From positions 248,001 to 312,000 of the forward strand of contig CAMAXI010000001.1 of assembly GCA_945862165.1 (NCBI GenBank): 64,000 nucleotides of DNA, in the 5' to 3' direction. This document shows positions 36,832 to 46,998 of the stretch, piece after piece. The stretch is from Chryseobacterium gleum (GTDB lineage: Bacteria > Bacteroidota > Bacteroidia > Flavobacteriales_D > Crocinitomicaceae). Below the pieces are notes generated by a model that was not told where the DNA came from, did no database searches, and was given only the letters and a program-made list of their open reading frames with translations. The position numbers and the translations under genes are program-made. Every line of letters begins with the position of its first letter. The stretch's first letter is position 1.

Positions 36832-37118
36832 TTTATCGCATTGTAAAATTACATTTTCAAACAACAAAAACGGCTTCCTTTTTAGAACTATTTAATCAAG
36901 TTGTTACAAAAGTAAATGAACAAACTGGATGTATCGAAATGTATATGATACAAGACATACATAATCCGGCTATTTTTATTACCCATAGCAAATGGGAACA
37001 AGAAGAAGATTTAAATAATTACCGAAATTCTGAACTTTTCAAGACTATTTGGCCAACGATAAAACCTTGGTTTGAAGTCAAGGCAGAAGCTTGGAGCATG
37101 CAATTGGTAACGAACTGA
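36828..37118 (+). CDS. ABM-domain protein (quinol monooxygenase-like)
   Basis: The 96-residue protein is one ferredoxin-like ABM domain: YRIVKLHFQTTKTASFLELF, then EQTGCIEMYMIQDIHNPAIFITHSKWEQEEDLNNYRNSELF. Small members such as YgiN oxidise quinols. It starts on the last bases of the SAM hydrolase gene (4-base overlap), so the two are co-translated. The reason for the pairing is unknown. It converges with ispF, only 4 bases away. Confidence 0.88.
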   Translation: MIYRIVKLHFQTTKTASFLELFNQVVTKVNEQTGCIEMYMIQDIHNPAIFITHSKWEQEEDLNNYRNSELFKTIWPTIKPWFEVKAEAWSMQLVTN

Positions 37119-37122
37119 TATA

Positions 37123-37611
37123 CTATCCTATATTCTTTTCAAGTAAACAAGAAGCATACGCTTTAATTGCCCTTCCCTCACCAAAAGAATCCACCTTTTC
37201 ATGGGTAGAAGCTTTGATAGAAACCTCTTCTTCCGTAACTTTTAAAATTGCTGCTATTATCTTTTGCATTGCAGGTACATGTGGATTTACTTTTGGTTTT
37301 TCTAAAATTACAGTACAATCTATATTTACAACTGAAAAACCCTTATTTGAAATTAATTCCACAACACGCGCTAATAATAGCGTGCTATCAATCCCTTTGT
37401 ACTGTGGATCAGTATCCGAAAAATGAAAACCAATGTCGCGTAAATTGGCTGCGCCTAACAATGCATCACAAATAGCATGTAACAAAACATCCGCATCGGA
37501 ATGACCGATTGCACCAAAACTTGAAGGAATCTCAACACCACCGATAACTAAATGATATCCTTCTCCCAAACGGTGAACATCTATACCATAACCAATTCTC
37601 AATGAGGACAT
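37123..37611 (-). CDS. ispF: 2-C-methyl-D-erythritol 2,4-cyclodiphosphate synthase
   Basis: The 162-residue protein has the IspF zinc motif GIDVHRLGEG (Asp, His), GHSDADVLLHAICDALLGAANLRDIGFHFSDTD and the CDP-binding block TCTVILEKPKV-like, here DCTVILEKPKV. It cyclises CDP-ME-2-phosphate in the non-mevalonate isoprenoid pathway. It is last in a leftward run porU-porV-ispF and lies 6 bases after the porV stop. Cytoplasmic. Confidence 0.97.
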   Translation of the reverse strand: MSSLRIGYGIDVHRLGEGYHLVIGGVEIPSSFGAIGHSDADVLLHAICDALLGAANLRDIGFHFSDTDPQYKGIDSTLLLARVVELISNKGFSVVNIDCTVILEKPKVNPHVPAMQKIIAAILKVTEEEVSIKASTHEKVDSFGEGRAIKAYASCLLEKNIG

Positions 37612-37617
37612 GTTGTA

Positions 37618-38850
37618 CTAATTATTTTTAATTGTAAACAATAAAGAAAAACGCAATGTATTAGCTAATGGACTATTACGTTGTAATGCTGCAATATAAG
37701 AAATGTCTATTTGCATTATATTATACTTTAATCCTACACCAAACGTAAAAAATTTACGATTCCCTTTGTTTTGACTTTCATGGAAATATCCGCCACGAAC
37801 AGCAAAAACAGAATTGTAATTATATTCCGCTCCTCCAGAAATAGTAATCTCACTTAACTCTTCTTTCAAACGAGAACCTTTTACAATCTTCGCTGTTCCA
37901 TCAGAATTTAAATCATAATTACCATTACTTACTAGTAAAGGGGTCCCCGGAGCATCCGAAAAAGATTGAAATATTCCGGTTATTACACCTACATTATTAC
38001 TCTTGCCTGCAATGATAGAATTATTGAGTTTATTATAAATTGGAGGTGTAGGAACTAATAATTTTTGTAAGTCTAAAGTAAGAGAAAAACTATTATAATT
38101 ATCTATTTTCGATGTATAAGAAGTTCCTAATTTTAAACTAGTTGGTAAAAAATCGGACGAAGCATTTGCAGAATAAGAAATCTTATTTCCAACATTATTA
38201 ATGGTTGCACCAAAACGTAACTCCCCTGCCTTCCCTCCAATTTTGACATCTGTATTTTGATACATAAACGAAATATCTGCTGCACCTGCTACTCCAGCTT
38301 TCGTTTGGGCACCAGCAGTTATCAAACCTCCGGTTAAATTAGAATACGCAAACTTTCCATTTACACCAAGACTAAATTTATCTGATAATTTCAAAGAATA
38401 ACCAACAGCTAACTCTTGTTCAGAAGGTTTGTCAGGTCTTAATACTGCACCGTTTTGATCTGTATAGGTGATTTCTCCTAATGTAAACTGACGAAGCGAA
38501 AAAGCTAAAGCATTCCTATCATTGAATTTCGTATAACCTGCTATATAATATAAATTTATATCGTTTGTTAATTGACGTAACCATGGAACTACTGAACCAC
38601 CAATCTCTAATTTATTTTTGGAAAAACTAATCCCTGCTGTATTCCAGAATAAGGAATTTGCATTTGGACTTAAAGCTGTACCAGCATCCCCTAATCCACC
38701 AGAACGAGAATCAGGATTAATACTTAAAAAGGGCATTGCAGTCGTTATTGCATTTAACTGCAAAGCTTTTGTGTCTATTGTTGATGTCTGCTGACTAAAA
38801 GTCAAAAAACTCATGAAAATAAACACACTTAATGTAAATCTAGAAAACAT
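37618..38850 (-). CDS. porV: type IX secretion outer-membrane protein PorV
   Basis: The 410-residue protein starts with a signal peptide and reads as a FadL-like beta-barrel: FLSINPDSRSGGLGDAGTALSPNANSLFWNTAGISFSKNKLEIG is the PorV/LptO signature, and the C-terminus (RNSPLANTLRFSLLF) ends in an aromatic, as outer-membrane barrels do. PorV shuttles secreted cargo from the translocon to the PorU sortase. It directly follows porU and precedes ispF; all three run leftward. Length is typical. Confidence 0.96.
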   Translation of the reverse strand: MFSRFTLSVFIFMSFLTFSQQTSTIDTKALQLNAITTAMPFLSINPDSRSGGLGDAGTALSPNANSLFWNTAGISFSKNKLEIGGSVVPWLRQLTNDINLYYIAGYTKFNDRNALAFSLRQFTLGEITYTDQNGAVLRPDKPSEQELAVGYSLKLSDKFSLGVNGKFAYSNLTGGLITAGAQTKAGVAGAADISFMYQNTDVKIGGKAGELRFGATINNVGNKISYSANASSDFLPTSLKLGTSYTSKIDNYNSFSLTLDLQKLLVPTPPIYNKLNNSIIAGKSNNVGVITGIFQSFSDAPGTPLLVSNGNYDLNSDGTAKIVKGSRLKEELSEITISGGAEYNYNSVFAVRGGYFHESQNKGNRKFFTFGVGLKYNIMQIDISYIAALQRNSPLANTLRFSLLFTIKNN

Positions 38851-38906
38851 ACTTTTTTTAATTAGAGCAAATATAAACGTAAAAAAATTAGATTTATTGT
38901 ATGAAG

Positions 38907-41900
38907 TTATAAGATTACTAATTTTTCTATCTTTTCTGTGTTTTGTCCCAAGGAATTTTTCACGAGAATACGATAAACATAGACACCTCTTGCTAATTTA
39001 TCTCCAAAATCATCTCTACCGTCCCAATGTATCCCTTCAGATCGAAAACCTTGTAACGCAACATGTTCATGAATCGTTTTAACTAAACGACCTGAAATAG
39101 TTAACACTTGAATTTGTACTTCTAATTGATTACAAACTTGGTTATGCTCAAAATAAAATTGGGTGTTCGTAGTAAACGGATTCGGGTAATTTAACACATG
39201 TAACAACTCTAAATCTTTCTTTTTTTGAACGATAAAATCAATCGTTGATTCCGAAGGATTATTGTACACATCCCATACTTTTAATTTTAAAGTATGCCGT
39301 CCTTCTTCCAAATTTTTAAAATCATACACAATTCTACCTTTTTGAAAGGAATTTAAATCGGAAACATAAAAATTATTTAAAACAATTGGAGAAGAAACTT
39401 GTCCATCTAAAATTGCAACAACATCATGTCCTATTCCATTCCCAATTGTATTTATGCCGCTTTCATCACTCAAATGAATAATTAATTTAGGGGATTCATT
39501 GGTTAGTCCCGAAGAAACAAAATTTTCATCATTCAAATACATAGAAACTGACGGTCCGATAGTATCCATTTGAAGCGCATTACTTATACCTCCTACAACA
39601 AACCTATTTTCAGAACCAAGTCCATCGCTAATACTATCATTATAATACAAGGATAACTTTCCTTTTCCATAAGCATAATCAATATCTTTTGGCGTTATAA
39701 AATGAATATCAAAAGCACCATTAATTACATTAGATCTGCCTTTAAATATAACATTCTCTTGATTATTAAAAGGAATAATAGGCGAATCAACATCCTGTCC
39801 CAGGGTGTTTAGTTGTTTTACTTTATCAAAAACACGAATATTTAACACGCCATCCGTAAATACTTTCCCTCCTAAATGATTTTCAATATGCCCTTTTATT
39901 TTTACATGCGACAAGGCTCTAATTGTATCTTGCTTTTGAGAATTGGAAAATCCATTTATACTATCGATTACAACTTTAAGTTTAGGTAAGGCTAGACGCA
40001 AAGCAGGATCACCTATCAACGTAAAACTATGTTTATTTACATCTGAATTAACCATATTTTTAGTTCGACGTAAAATCTCTCCAAAAGTCAAAGGAAGGTT
40101 TTGCGCATCTCGGTCAAATACATGCTTATAAAAACTGGACCCAGTAGCAGTATTAACACTAAAAAAAACTGGGCGCGTCGTCGTCATCAAAGCAATTGCT
40201 CCGCCATTAGGATTTAAAGACAACCACTCTCCAGCTGATACGCGACTCGGGTCGTCATATTTCGTAAACTCACAGGTAGATGATACAAACAAACATAACT
40301 TCGATAGATTTCCCCAGGAATTGATTTGAGGTATAGTAATGATTCGTTCTTCCGCAGCACCAACCTCTCCTCCATGCCCTATGTAATTTACTAATAAAGC
40401 GCCATTATTTATAGCGTCATCTATCGCACGATTAACGTCCGGATATCTTTCCCCTCCAGCCATCGTAATTTGCTTGTAGGCATCACAATAAATCTTATCC
40501 ACATTTAATTCTGGATGATTAGACAAAATCACCTGACTTTGAGGCTCTGCATCATTATTCACAAAATAACCACCTTCCTCATCGTCTGCTATTTGAATAA
40601 TATTTGTTCGCCAATCACCAAAAGCAGTAGCGGATTTAACACCACAGCAATCGATTGAATCAGAAGCTAGTCCACCACGAAGATATTGCTCAATTTTCGC
40701 AATTTGTTCATCGGCAATTTTCAAAGAGGATATCAACATCCGACCAACACCTATTTGCATGGAATCTTTTCCATAAACGGATCCATCATCGGCTAATATT
40801 CCAAAATAATCATCCGAAACCATCGCGTTTAAATGATCTTCCGAATTAATAAACTGAAAAGTAGGTACCCAATAATTATTATTAGCAACTCTGTTTTTAG
40901 GGTCAAAAGTTCCATCTCCAAATAGTAAAAGGTTTTTTAAAGATTTAGCTGAATCTGAGCCGTATCGATCATAAAACATTTTAGCACAACGTTTTATTGC
41001 AGTAGGATCAACACTGCCAGATGAAAATTCATTATAAATTTGTGGCAGTGTAATTACATGCACTTTATCTCCATTCCTACGATGAATTTCAGCTAGTCGA
41101 TTTGCCGGCTCTAAAAAATCTTCCGGAGTTACAATAATAAAACTAGACCAATCCAATCCATGAATGTTTTGATTTTTAACGCGACCTACAAAAACAGGAT
41201 TATTAAAATCAGAAGTTGTTGAAACAGCAAATTCCCTTAAACTATCTGTTTCATAGATAAAACTAGAACCACCAACATCAGAGCTTAACGTAATCAAACT
41301 AGGAGCTAATTTATTACTCACGTCCCAAACAAAAATTGATTTATCGGTAGAAATATTAAATTTAGTTACCCCGTTTTTTTGAACTGTAGATAAATCTCTA
41401 AAACGATATTGCTCTCCTTTGTAAGCATTAATACAACGTGTATTTAACTCAATTTTATCCAAAAAAAGTTTTGTAGATGGAGAATTTCGAAATAAGGTTA
41501 AATCTAACTTTAAATTATTATCAAGACTACTAAAACTAAAATTAGCTTGATTTCGAACATAATCTGAAGAAACAGTCGATAAAAAAGTTTTAGATAATAT
41601 ATTACTTTTAACAGACACAGTAATGTAGTTTCCGGATTGTTGCGCATTCGAAGCAAAAGAATACTGAATATAAACAGCAGATTGAGGTTTAGAAGGAGTC
41701 AAAAAAGAAACGGAATAATCTAACGTATTATCAAAAAGTTCACCATACCATCGCTGCCCACCATTTACAATCGATGTATCTTCCAACTCATGAATCGCAT
41801 AATAATCATAAAATGTAGAAGAAAGATTAGCTGGTTTTGAAATTACAGAAGATGTTCCTACAGTCTTAACTGGTATATTGTCGGATACACGAATAAAATA

Positions 41901-42344
41901 AAACGATTGATCCGAATAAAGATGTAATTTACGCTGAAAAAAACCATTCGTGTAATTCCACCTATCTGGCCCAAAAGCATAAAAAAGAATATAATCTCCT
42001 GGGTCAAATGTCCCATCTGACATACCATAATAAGAAACAGCATTTTGGTTTAGATCATCTGGAATAATTACATCATTCTCTTCCGGTAAAACGCCTGTTG
42101 CATTTCCGTAAAGATGAATAGAAGTAGGATTAATCGAATTTTTTGAAATCCCAAAAGACACCAAGTCTTCAAAGGACAACTTATAAAAGCCATCCCGAGA
42201 GATCGCGATTTTATACCATTCACTAGTAACATCTGCTAACACAGATTGGAAAACGTATTTTTTTTCTTTTGAAATTACAACCTGACTAGAAATAAAAACA
42301 GGAACTAAAAACAATAAACAGAAACAAAATATCCGAAGAAACAT
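38907..42344 (-). CDS. porU: type IX secretion sortase PorU
   Basis: The 1145-residue protein has an N-terminal signal peptide, a beta-rich region and a gingipain-type C25 protease domain from about 440. The catalytic His is in NYIGHGGEVGAAEE and the Cys in VSSTCEFTKYDDPSRVS. The C-terminal 95 residues (NYPNPFTTNTQFYFEH ... GRDDFGDKLARGVYVYRILV) look like a type IX C-terminal domain. PorU removes the C-terminal signal from secreted proteins and attaches them to the cell surface. It heads the leftward run porU-porV-ispF and diverges from the PorP/SprF gene. Confidence 0.97.
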   Translation of the reverse strand: MFLRIFCFCLLFLVPVFISSQVVISKEKKYVFQSVLADVTSEWYKIAISRDGFYKLSFEDLVSFGISKNSINPTSIHLYGNATGVLPEENDVIIPDDLNQNAVSYYGMSDGTFDPGDYILFYAFGPDRWNYTNGFFQRKLHLYSDQSFYFIRVSDNIPVKTVGTSSVISKPANLSSTFYDYYAIHELEDTSIVNGGQRWYGELFDNTLDYSVSFLTPSKPQSAVYIQYSFASNAQQSGNYITVSVKSNILSKTFLSTVSSDYVRNQANFSFSSLDNNLKLDLTLFRNSPSTKLFLDKIELNTRCINAYKGEQYRFRDLSTVQKNGVTKFNISTDKSIFVWDVSNKLAPSLITLSSDVGGSSFIYETDSLREFAVSTTSDFNNPVFVGRVKNQNIHGLDWSSFIIVTPEDFLEPANRLAEIHRRNGDKVHVITLPQIYNEFSSGSVDPTAIKRCAKMFYDRYGSDSAKSLKNLLLFGDGTFDPKNRVANNNYWVPTFQFINSEDHLNAMVSDDYFGILADDGSVYGKDSMQIGVGRMLISSLKIADEQIAKIEQYLRGGLASDSIDCCGVKSATAFGDWRTNIIQIADDEEGGYFVNNDAEPQSQVILSNHPELNVDKIYCDAYKQITMAGGERYPDVNRAIDDAINNGALLVNYIGHGGEVGAAEERIITIPQINSWGNLSKLCLFVSSTCEFTKYDDPSRVSAGEWLSLNPNGGAIALMTTTRPVFFSVNTATGSSFYKHVFDRDAQNLPLTFGEILRRTKNMVNSDVNKHSFTLIGDPALRLALPKLKVVIDSINGFSNSQKQDTIRALSHVKIKGHIENHLGGKVFTDGVLNIRVFDKVKQLNTLGQDVDSPIIPFNNQENVIFKGRSNVINGAFDIHFITPKDIDYAYGKGKLSLYYNDSISDGLGSENRFVVGGISNALQMDTIGPSVSMYLNDENFVSSGLTNESPKLIIHLSDESGINTIGNGIGHDVVAILDGQVSSPIVLNNFYVSDLNSFQKGRIVYDFKNLEEGRHTLKLKVWDVYNNPSESTIDFIVQKKKDLELLHVLNYPNPFTTNTQFYFEHNQVCNQLEVQIQVLTISGRLVKTIHEHVALQGFRSEGIHWDGRDDFGDKLARGVYVYRILVKNSLGQNTEKIEKLVIL

Positions 42345-42527
42345 ATAAATGTAAAGTATATACTGACAAACTTAAACAACTAACTTATAAATTAAAAACT
42401 ATAACGAATATTTAATAAAAAAAGTATAATATGTCTAATAAGAATTCGTTATTAGAAAAAAAATTACTATTATTGTCGACTATTTACATGTTAAAAATGT
42501 AATATTTGGTCATAAATTTCAGTTTGG

Positions 42528-43499
42528 ATGAAAAAAATTAAGTACTTATTTATCTTGTGTTTCTTGGTGTCAAACCAGCAAGAGGTATTTGCACAAGACC
42601 CTACATTTACACAGTTTTATGCCAATCCTCTTTATTTAAACCCTGCTTTTGCCGGTTCTAATAAATGCCCTAGAATCAGCATGAACTATCGAAATGAATG
42701 GCCAAATCTTTCTGGTAATTATGTTACCTATAGTGCTTCTTATGATAAATATGTAAAGAATATTAAGGGAGGTATTGGATTACTTGCAACGCATGATCAA
42801 CAAGGTAGAGGTACAATTAGCACTTCCATGCTTGGTTTAATCTACTCCTACCATTTGAAAGTCAATAGAAAATTTACATTATTATTTGGCGCCAGAGCTG
42901 CTTATTACCAAAAAAGTCTTGATGTAACGAAACTTACCTTCGGAGATATGATAGACCCGAGAAAAGGTTTTATCTATAATACAGGAGATATTCTTCAAAA
43001 TGCAAGTAGACAATTTTTTAATGCATCCATTGGTGCTCTTGGATTTTCAAAAAACTTTTACGCTGGATTAGCATTACACCACATCAACCAACCAAACGAG
43101 TCCATGATAACAAATGGAGTTTCCCCTCAAAAAACGAGAATAACAGCTCACGCTGGAGCTATTATTTCACTTGTCAAAGGAGCAAGAGGGACTAAATCAA
43201 CTACCTTAATGCCAAACATTATATTTCAATACCAACAAGGGTTTATGGAGATGAATATTGGTACCTATGTAAAACATGGAAATTTAACATTTGGTACTTG
43301 GTTCCGAAATAAAGATGCTTTCATCTTATCACTAGGAATTCAAACTAAATCTTTTAGAGTTGGATATAGTTACGATATTACTGTTTCTAAACTTAACAAT
43401 GGAACTTCCTATGGTTCACACGAAGTTTCCATGGGATTCAATTTAAGTTGTGGAGAAAAACCTACGGCATTTAGAAGTTTATCTTGTCCATCCTTCTAA
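42528..43499 (+). CDS. PorP/SprF-family type IX secretion membrane protein
   Basis: The 323-residue protein has a signal peptide (KIKYLFILCFLVSNQQEVFA) and the family opening QDPTFTQFYANPLYLNPAFAGSNKCPRISMNYRNEWPN. The remainder is a barrel (KNIKGGIGLLATHDQQG, GIQTKSFRVGYSYDITVSKL). PorP/SprF proteins help deliver specific cargo such as adhesins to the cell surface. It lies between porU (divergent) and gldJ (same direction). An 88-base gap to gldJ has a -7 box, so gldJ may also start alone. Confidence 0.94.
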   Translation: MKKIKYLFILCFLVSNQQEVFAQDPTFTQFYANPLYLNPAFAGSNKCPRISMNYRNEWPNLSGNYVTYSASYDKYVKNIKGGIGLLATHDQQGRGTISTSMLGLIYSYHLKVNRKFTLLFGARAAYYQKSLDVTKLTFGDMIDPRKGFIYNTGDILQNASRQFFNASIGALGFSKNFYAGLALHHINQPNESMITNGVSPQKTRITAHAGAIISLVKGARGTKSTTLMPNIIFQYQQGFMEMNIGTYVKHGNLTFGTWFRNKDAFILSLGIQTKSFRVGYSYDITVSKLNNGTSYGSHEVSMGFNLSCGEKPTAFRSLSCPSF

Positions 43500-43547
43500 A
43501 AAAACAATAGAAAATGTAACTTTTTACAAAATTTACGTTAAACCTAA

Positions 43548-43555
43548 TATATTTG
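43548..43555 (+). promoter_or_regulatory. putative -7 element of gldJ
   Basis: TATATTTG fits TAnnTTTG, 33 bases before the ATG. No TTG at -33. Confidence 0.4.
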
Positions 43556-43587
43556 TACAATAAATTAATGATTAAACACCTGAAATC

Positions 43588-45612
43588 ATGAAACTTTATC
43601 ACTTAATCACCCTATCAATCCTAACAATTGCTTTGATGCAATCTTGCGCAAGCGAATCTTCAAACGCAACAAGTTGGAGTTACAACGATTCATCCAATGG
43701 AGGTTTTGAACGTTCAACTAATTTTGAACAAGAAACTGGTCCTGGATTAGTTTTTATTGAAGGAGGTACATTTACCATGGGTAAATCCGAACAAGATGTG
43801 ATGTATGATTGGAATAACCGTACAACACGTGTTTCTGTTTCTACATTTTATATGGACCAAACAGAGGTTACAAATTTTCACTGGGTAGAATACTTATACT
43901 GGATTAGTAGAGCATATAGTGCAGAATTCCCAATGGTATACAAAAATGCATTACCTGACACTTTGTGTTGGAGATCTCCACTTGGATTTAATGAGAAATT
44001 TGTAGATTATTATTTAAGACATCCTGCTTACAGAGATTACCCAGTTGTAGGTGTTTCCTGGTTACAAGCATCGGACTATTGTAAATGGAGAACTGACCGT
44101 GTAAATGAGTTTATTTTAGTGAGAGAGGGAATTTTAGATGGATTTAATGTAGAAGCAACAGGTGAAAATACATTTAATACGGAAGCATATTTATCTGGTC
44201 AACATGAAGGTGGTGCTACAATTCCAGATTTAAACCCTACAAACACGGAAGGTACAAGAAAAGTAAAAATGGAAGATGGATTCCTTTTACCACGTTACCG
44301 TCTACCAACTGAAGCTGAATGGGAATTTGCATCGTACGGTTTAATTGGAAACTTAGACGCCGGACAAGAAAACTATACGGAAAGAAGAATTTATCCTTGG
44401 GATGGTCACTGGGTAAGAAATGATGGAGAAGAATTTAGAGGTGTAATTCGTGCAAACTTTGTACGTGGAAAAGGCGATTTCATGGGGGTTTCTGGGCATT
44501 TAAATGATGGTTATGATTGTACGGGTCGTGTTGATGACTATTGGCCAAATGATTTTGGATTATACAACATGGCAGGTAACGTATCTGAATGGGTGATGGA
44601 TGTATATCGTCCGCTTTCTTCCGAAGATTTTGATGAGTTCAGACCTTTTAGAGGAAGTGTATTTACAACGAAAGTTTTAAATAACGAAGGTTCAATAGCT
44701 GCAAAAAATGGGCAAATCATGTATGATGCACATGGAATGAAAGAATATTTGAATGAATTTGAACGTGTACGTTACCAACGTATTGCTGCAAAAATGCATG
44801 ACATTTCGGATTCTGCCTTACCTACTGGTATCATGAAACGTAACGAATCTCGTAACCCTGTTAAAACTGGTTATTCTCCAGATCCTATTTATTTATCTCA
44901 CAACAGTGAAAAAGATACGGTAGAATTAGGATTAATTAAAAGAATAAGCGCTGAATTAGATGTTGCTATCAAATTAAAAAATGATAAATACGACATCGAA
45001 GCTTCAAATCACGTTCAAACTAAAATATTTGGAGAAATATTTGGAGAAAGCTTACGTAAAGGACCAGAGCAAGAATACGATTTTGAGGTAATTACATTAT
45101 TAAGAGATGGTTTCGGAGCATATGTACTTAATACTCCTGGTAAATTAAAATATAGAGCAGTTACAGAAGAAGAAAACATAGGACGTTTAAATTACAGACG
45201 TGATGATTATGTTGATTATATGGATGGTGATATCGAAAGTTCTATCTACTACGATAACAATAACCGTAAAAATGCAATAAACCAAGCAACACGTGACCCT
45301 AACTTAATTATGTACCAAAGTCAACATGAACAATATTCATTAGATGGTACTGAAATTAAAAAAGGATATACGGATGAAGTTAAAACAACAGTTTCTTGGC
45401 CAACTACATTAGTTTCTGACAAATCGCGTGTATTCAAAGGTGGATCATGGAGAGATAGAGCATATTGGCTAGGTGGTGGTACTAGAAGATACCTAGACGA
45501 AGATCAATCTTTATCCACATTAGGATTTAGATGTGCGATGGATAGATTAGGAAGCTCTATGAGTTTACAATCACAAGAAGCAAATGCTAAAGCAAGAAAA
45601 AAAGGAAAATAA
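43588..45612 (+). CDS. gldJ: gliding motility lipoprotein GldJ
   Basis: The 674-residue protein has a lipoprotein signal (LITLSILTIALMQSC, Cys at 20) and an FGE-sulfatase-type domain: FIEGGTFTMGKSEQDVM, STFYMDQTEVTNFHW, YPVVGVSWLQASDYCKWRTDRVNE, LPTEAEWEFASYG, NMAGNVSEWVMDVY and a C-terminal FKGGSWRDRAYW...LGFRCAMD. A long insertion (about 380-590) interrupts the fold. GldJ is needed for gliding and stabilises GldK; the order next to porU/porV and before murF is the flavobacterial one as I recall it. A terminator follows. Confidence 0.93.
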   Translation: MKLYHLITLSILTIALMQSCASESSNATSWSYNDSSNGGFERSTNFEQETGPGLVFIEGGTFTMGKSEQDVMYDWNNRTTRVSVSTFYMDQTEVTNFHWVEYLYWISRAYSAEFPMVYKNALPDTLCWRSPLGFNEKFVDYYLRHPAYRDYPVVGVSWLQASDYCKWRTDRVNEFILVREGILDGFNVEATGENTFNTEAYLSGQHEGGATIPDLNPTNTEGTRKVKMEDGFLLPRYRLPTEAEWEFASYGLIGNLDAGQENYTERRIYPWDGHWVRNDGEEFRGVIRANFVRGKGDFMGVSGHLNDGYDCTGRVDDYWPNDFGLYNMAGNVSEWVMDVYRPLSSEDFDEFRPFRGSVFTTKVLNNEGSIAAKNGQIMYDAHGMKEYLNEFERVRYQRIAAKMHDISDSALPTGIMKRNESRNPVKTGYSPDPIYLSHNSEKDTVELGLIKRISAELDVAIKLKNDKYDIEASNHVQTKIFGEIFGESLRKGPEQEYDFEVITLLRDGFGAYVLNTPGKLKYRAVTEEENIGRLNYRRDDYVDYMDGDIESSIYYDNNNRKNAINQATRDPNLIMYQSQHEQYSLDGTEIKKGYTDEVKTTVSWPTTLVSDKSRVFKGGSWRDRAYWLGGGTRRYLDEDQSLSTLGFRCAMDRLGSSMSLQSQEANAKARKKGK

Positions 45613-45628
45613 AAAAATAAAATCACTA

Positions 45629-45655
45629 AAACCCATCTATAAGGTGGGTTTTTTT
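45629..45655 (+). terminator. terminator after gldJ
   Basis: AAACCCATC (45629-45637) pairs with GGTGGGTTT (45643-45651) with one G-T pair, followed by a T-run; 14 bases before the murF start. Confidence 0.8.
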
Positions 45656-45668
45656 ATGCTTAATAATT

Positions 45669-46940
45669 ATGGAGTTTGAACAATATTACGAAACTACTGG
45701 AGTATGTACAGATACTAGAAACATTCGAAAAGATTGTTTATTTATTTGCTTAACAGGAGGGAATTTTAACGGAAATGATTATGCAGTTGAAGCCCTGAAA
45801 AAAGGAGCAAAATATGTAATAAGTGATGATTCACGTAATGAAAAAATCAAAGATATTTGCATCGTAAATGACAGCTTAAAATACCTACAAGAATTAGCAA
45901 ATTACCACCGTAATAAATTTAACATCCCTATTTTAGGAATAACAGGCAGTAATGGAAAAACCACAAGTAAAGAGCTTATTTACCAGGTTCTCAAGCAAAA
46001 ATACTGTGTACATGCAACCGAAGGTAATTTAAATAATCATATTGGTGTTCCGCTTACACTTCTTCAACTATCAAATCAACATGAGATTGCAATAATAGAA
46101 ATGGGTGCAAATAAACCAGGAGACATTCAAGAATTAGTAGATATTGCAGAACCTACACATTGTATTATTACTAATATTGGTAAAGCACATTTAGAAGGTT
46201 TTGGTTCGTATGCTGGAGTAATCAAAACAAAAGGTGAAATGTATCAGTATGCAGCAAATAAAGAAGCAATTATTTTTTATAATGATACGGATGAGGTACT
46301 TAAATCTATTTTACCTAAAAATACGCAAACTATCCCCTATTCTTATGATTTGGACTGCAGACTCGTTAAAATGACCCCGTATGTTTCGATGTCTTGGAAA
46401 AGTAATAACTATAGTTCAAGAATTCTAGAAACACAAATGATAGGAAAATATAACTACCTAAATTTTATTGCTGCAATTTCTATTGGGAAATACTTTGAAG
46501 TTGATAATGATAAAATATCTTTTGCAATAACTAACTACGCTCCAACGAATAATCGTTCTCAAGTTCAAAAGACAGAAAAAAACACACTCATCATGGATGC
46601 ATATAATGCAAACCCAAGTAGTATGAAAAATGCCATTGAGAGTTTTGATGAAATGGATCATCCAAATAAACTATTAATTCTCGGAGATATGTTTGAACTT
46701 GGAGAAGAATCAAAAATCGAACATCAAGAAATAATTAAAAATATCACAAATAAAAAATTAAGCTGTTATTTTGTCGGCACATTATTTAATAGCGAAAAAC
46801 AACATATAGAAAACTGCTTGTTTTTTGAATCTAAAATTGCATTAATAGAAAACTTAAAATCAAATTCGATCGATAATAAATTGATTCTTTTAAAAGCCTC
46901 TCGTGGAATTGGTTTAGAAGAAATTGTAAAATATTTATAA
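45669..46940 (+). CDS. murF: UDP-N-acetylmuramoyl-tripeptide--D-Ala-D-Ala ligase
   Basis: The 423-residue protein has the Mur ligase domains. The N-terminal UDP-binding part includes CTDTRNIRKDCLFICLTG; the ATP P-loop is GITGSNGKTTSKELI, followed by GNLNNHIGVPLTLLQL, and a C-terminal domain contains DAYNANPSSMKNAI and ILGDMFELGEESK. It adds D-Ala-D-Ala to the cell-wall precursor in the cytoplasm. It begins 14 bases after the gldJ terminator, so its own transcription start may lie inside gldJ or read-through may feed it. It converges with the acyl-CoA dehydrogenase gene. Confidence 0.97.
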   Translation: MEFEQYYETTGVCTDTRNIRKDCLFICLTGGNFNGNDYAVEALKKGAKYVISDDSRNEKIKDICIVNDSLKYLQELANYHRNKFNIPILGITGSNGKTTSKELIYQVLKQKYCVHATEGNLNNHIGVPLTLLQLSNQHEIAIIEMGANKPGDIQELVDIAEPTHCIITNIGKAHLEGFGSYAGVIKTKGEMYQYAANKEAIIFYNDTDEVLKSILPKNTQTIPYSYDLDCRLVKMTPYVSMSWKSNNYSSRILETQMIGKYNYLNFIAAISIGKYFEVDNDKISFAITNYAPTNNRSQVQKTEKNTLIMDAYNANPSSMKNAIESFDEMDHPNKLLILGDMFELGEESKIEHQEIIKNITNKKLSCYFVGTLFNSEKQHIENCLFFESKIALIENLKSNSIDNKLILLKASRGIGLEEIVKYL

Positions 46941-46943
46941 AAA

Positions 46944-46973
46944 AAAGGGCACTTAATTATTTAAGCGCCCTTT
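46944..46973. terminator. bidirectional terminator
   Basis: AAAGGGC-a-CTTAA and TTAAG-c-GCCCTTT pair around a 4-base loop with one mismatch. A/T runs on both sides serve murF (right) and the leftward acyl-CoA dehydrogenase gene. Confidence 0.85.
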
Positions 46974-46998
46974 CTCTAAAATATAAGATATTGAAATA

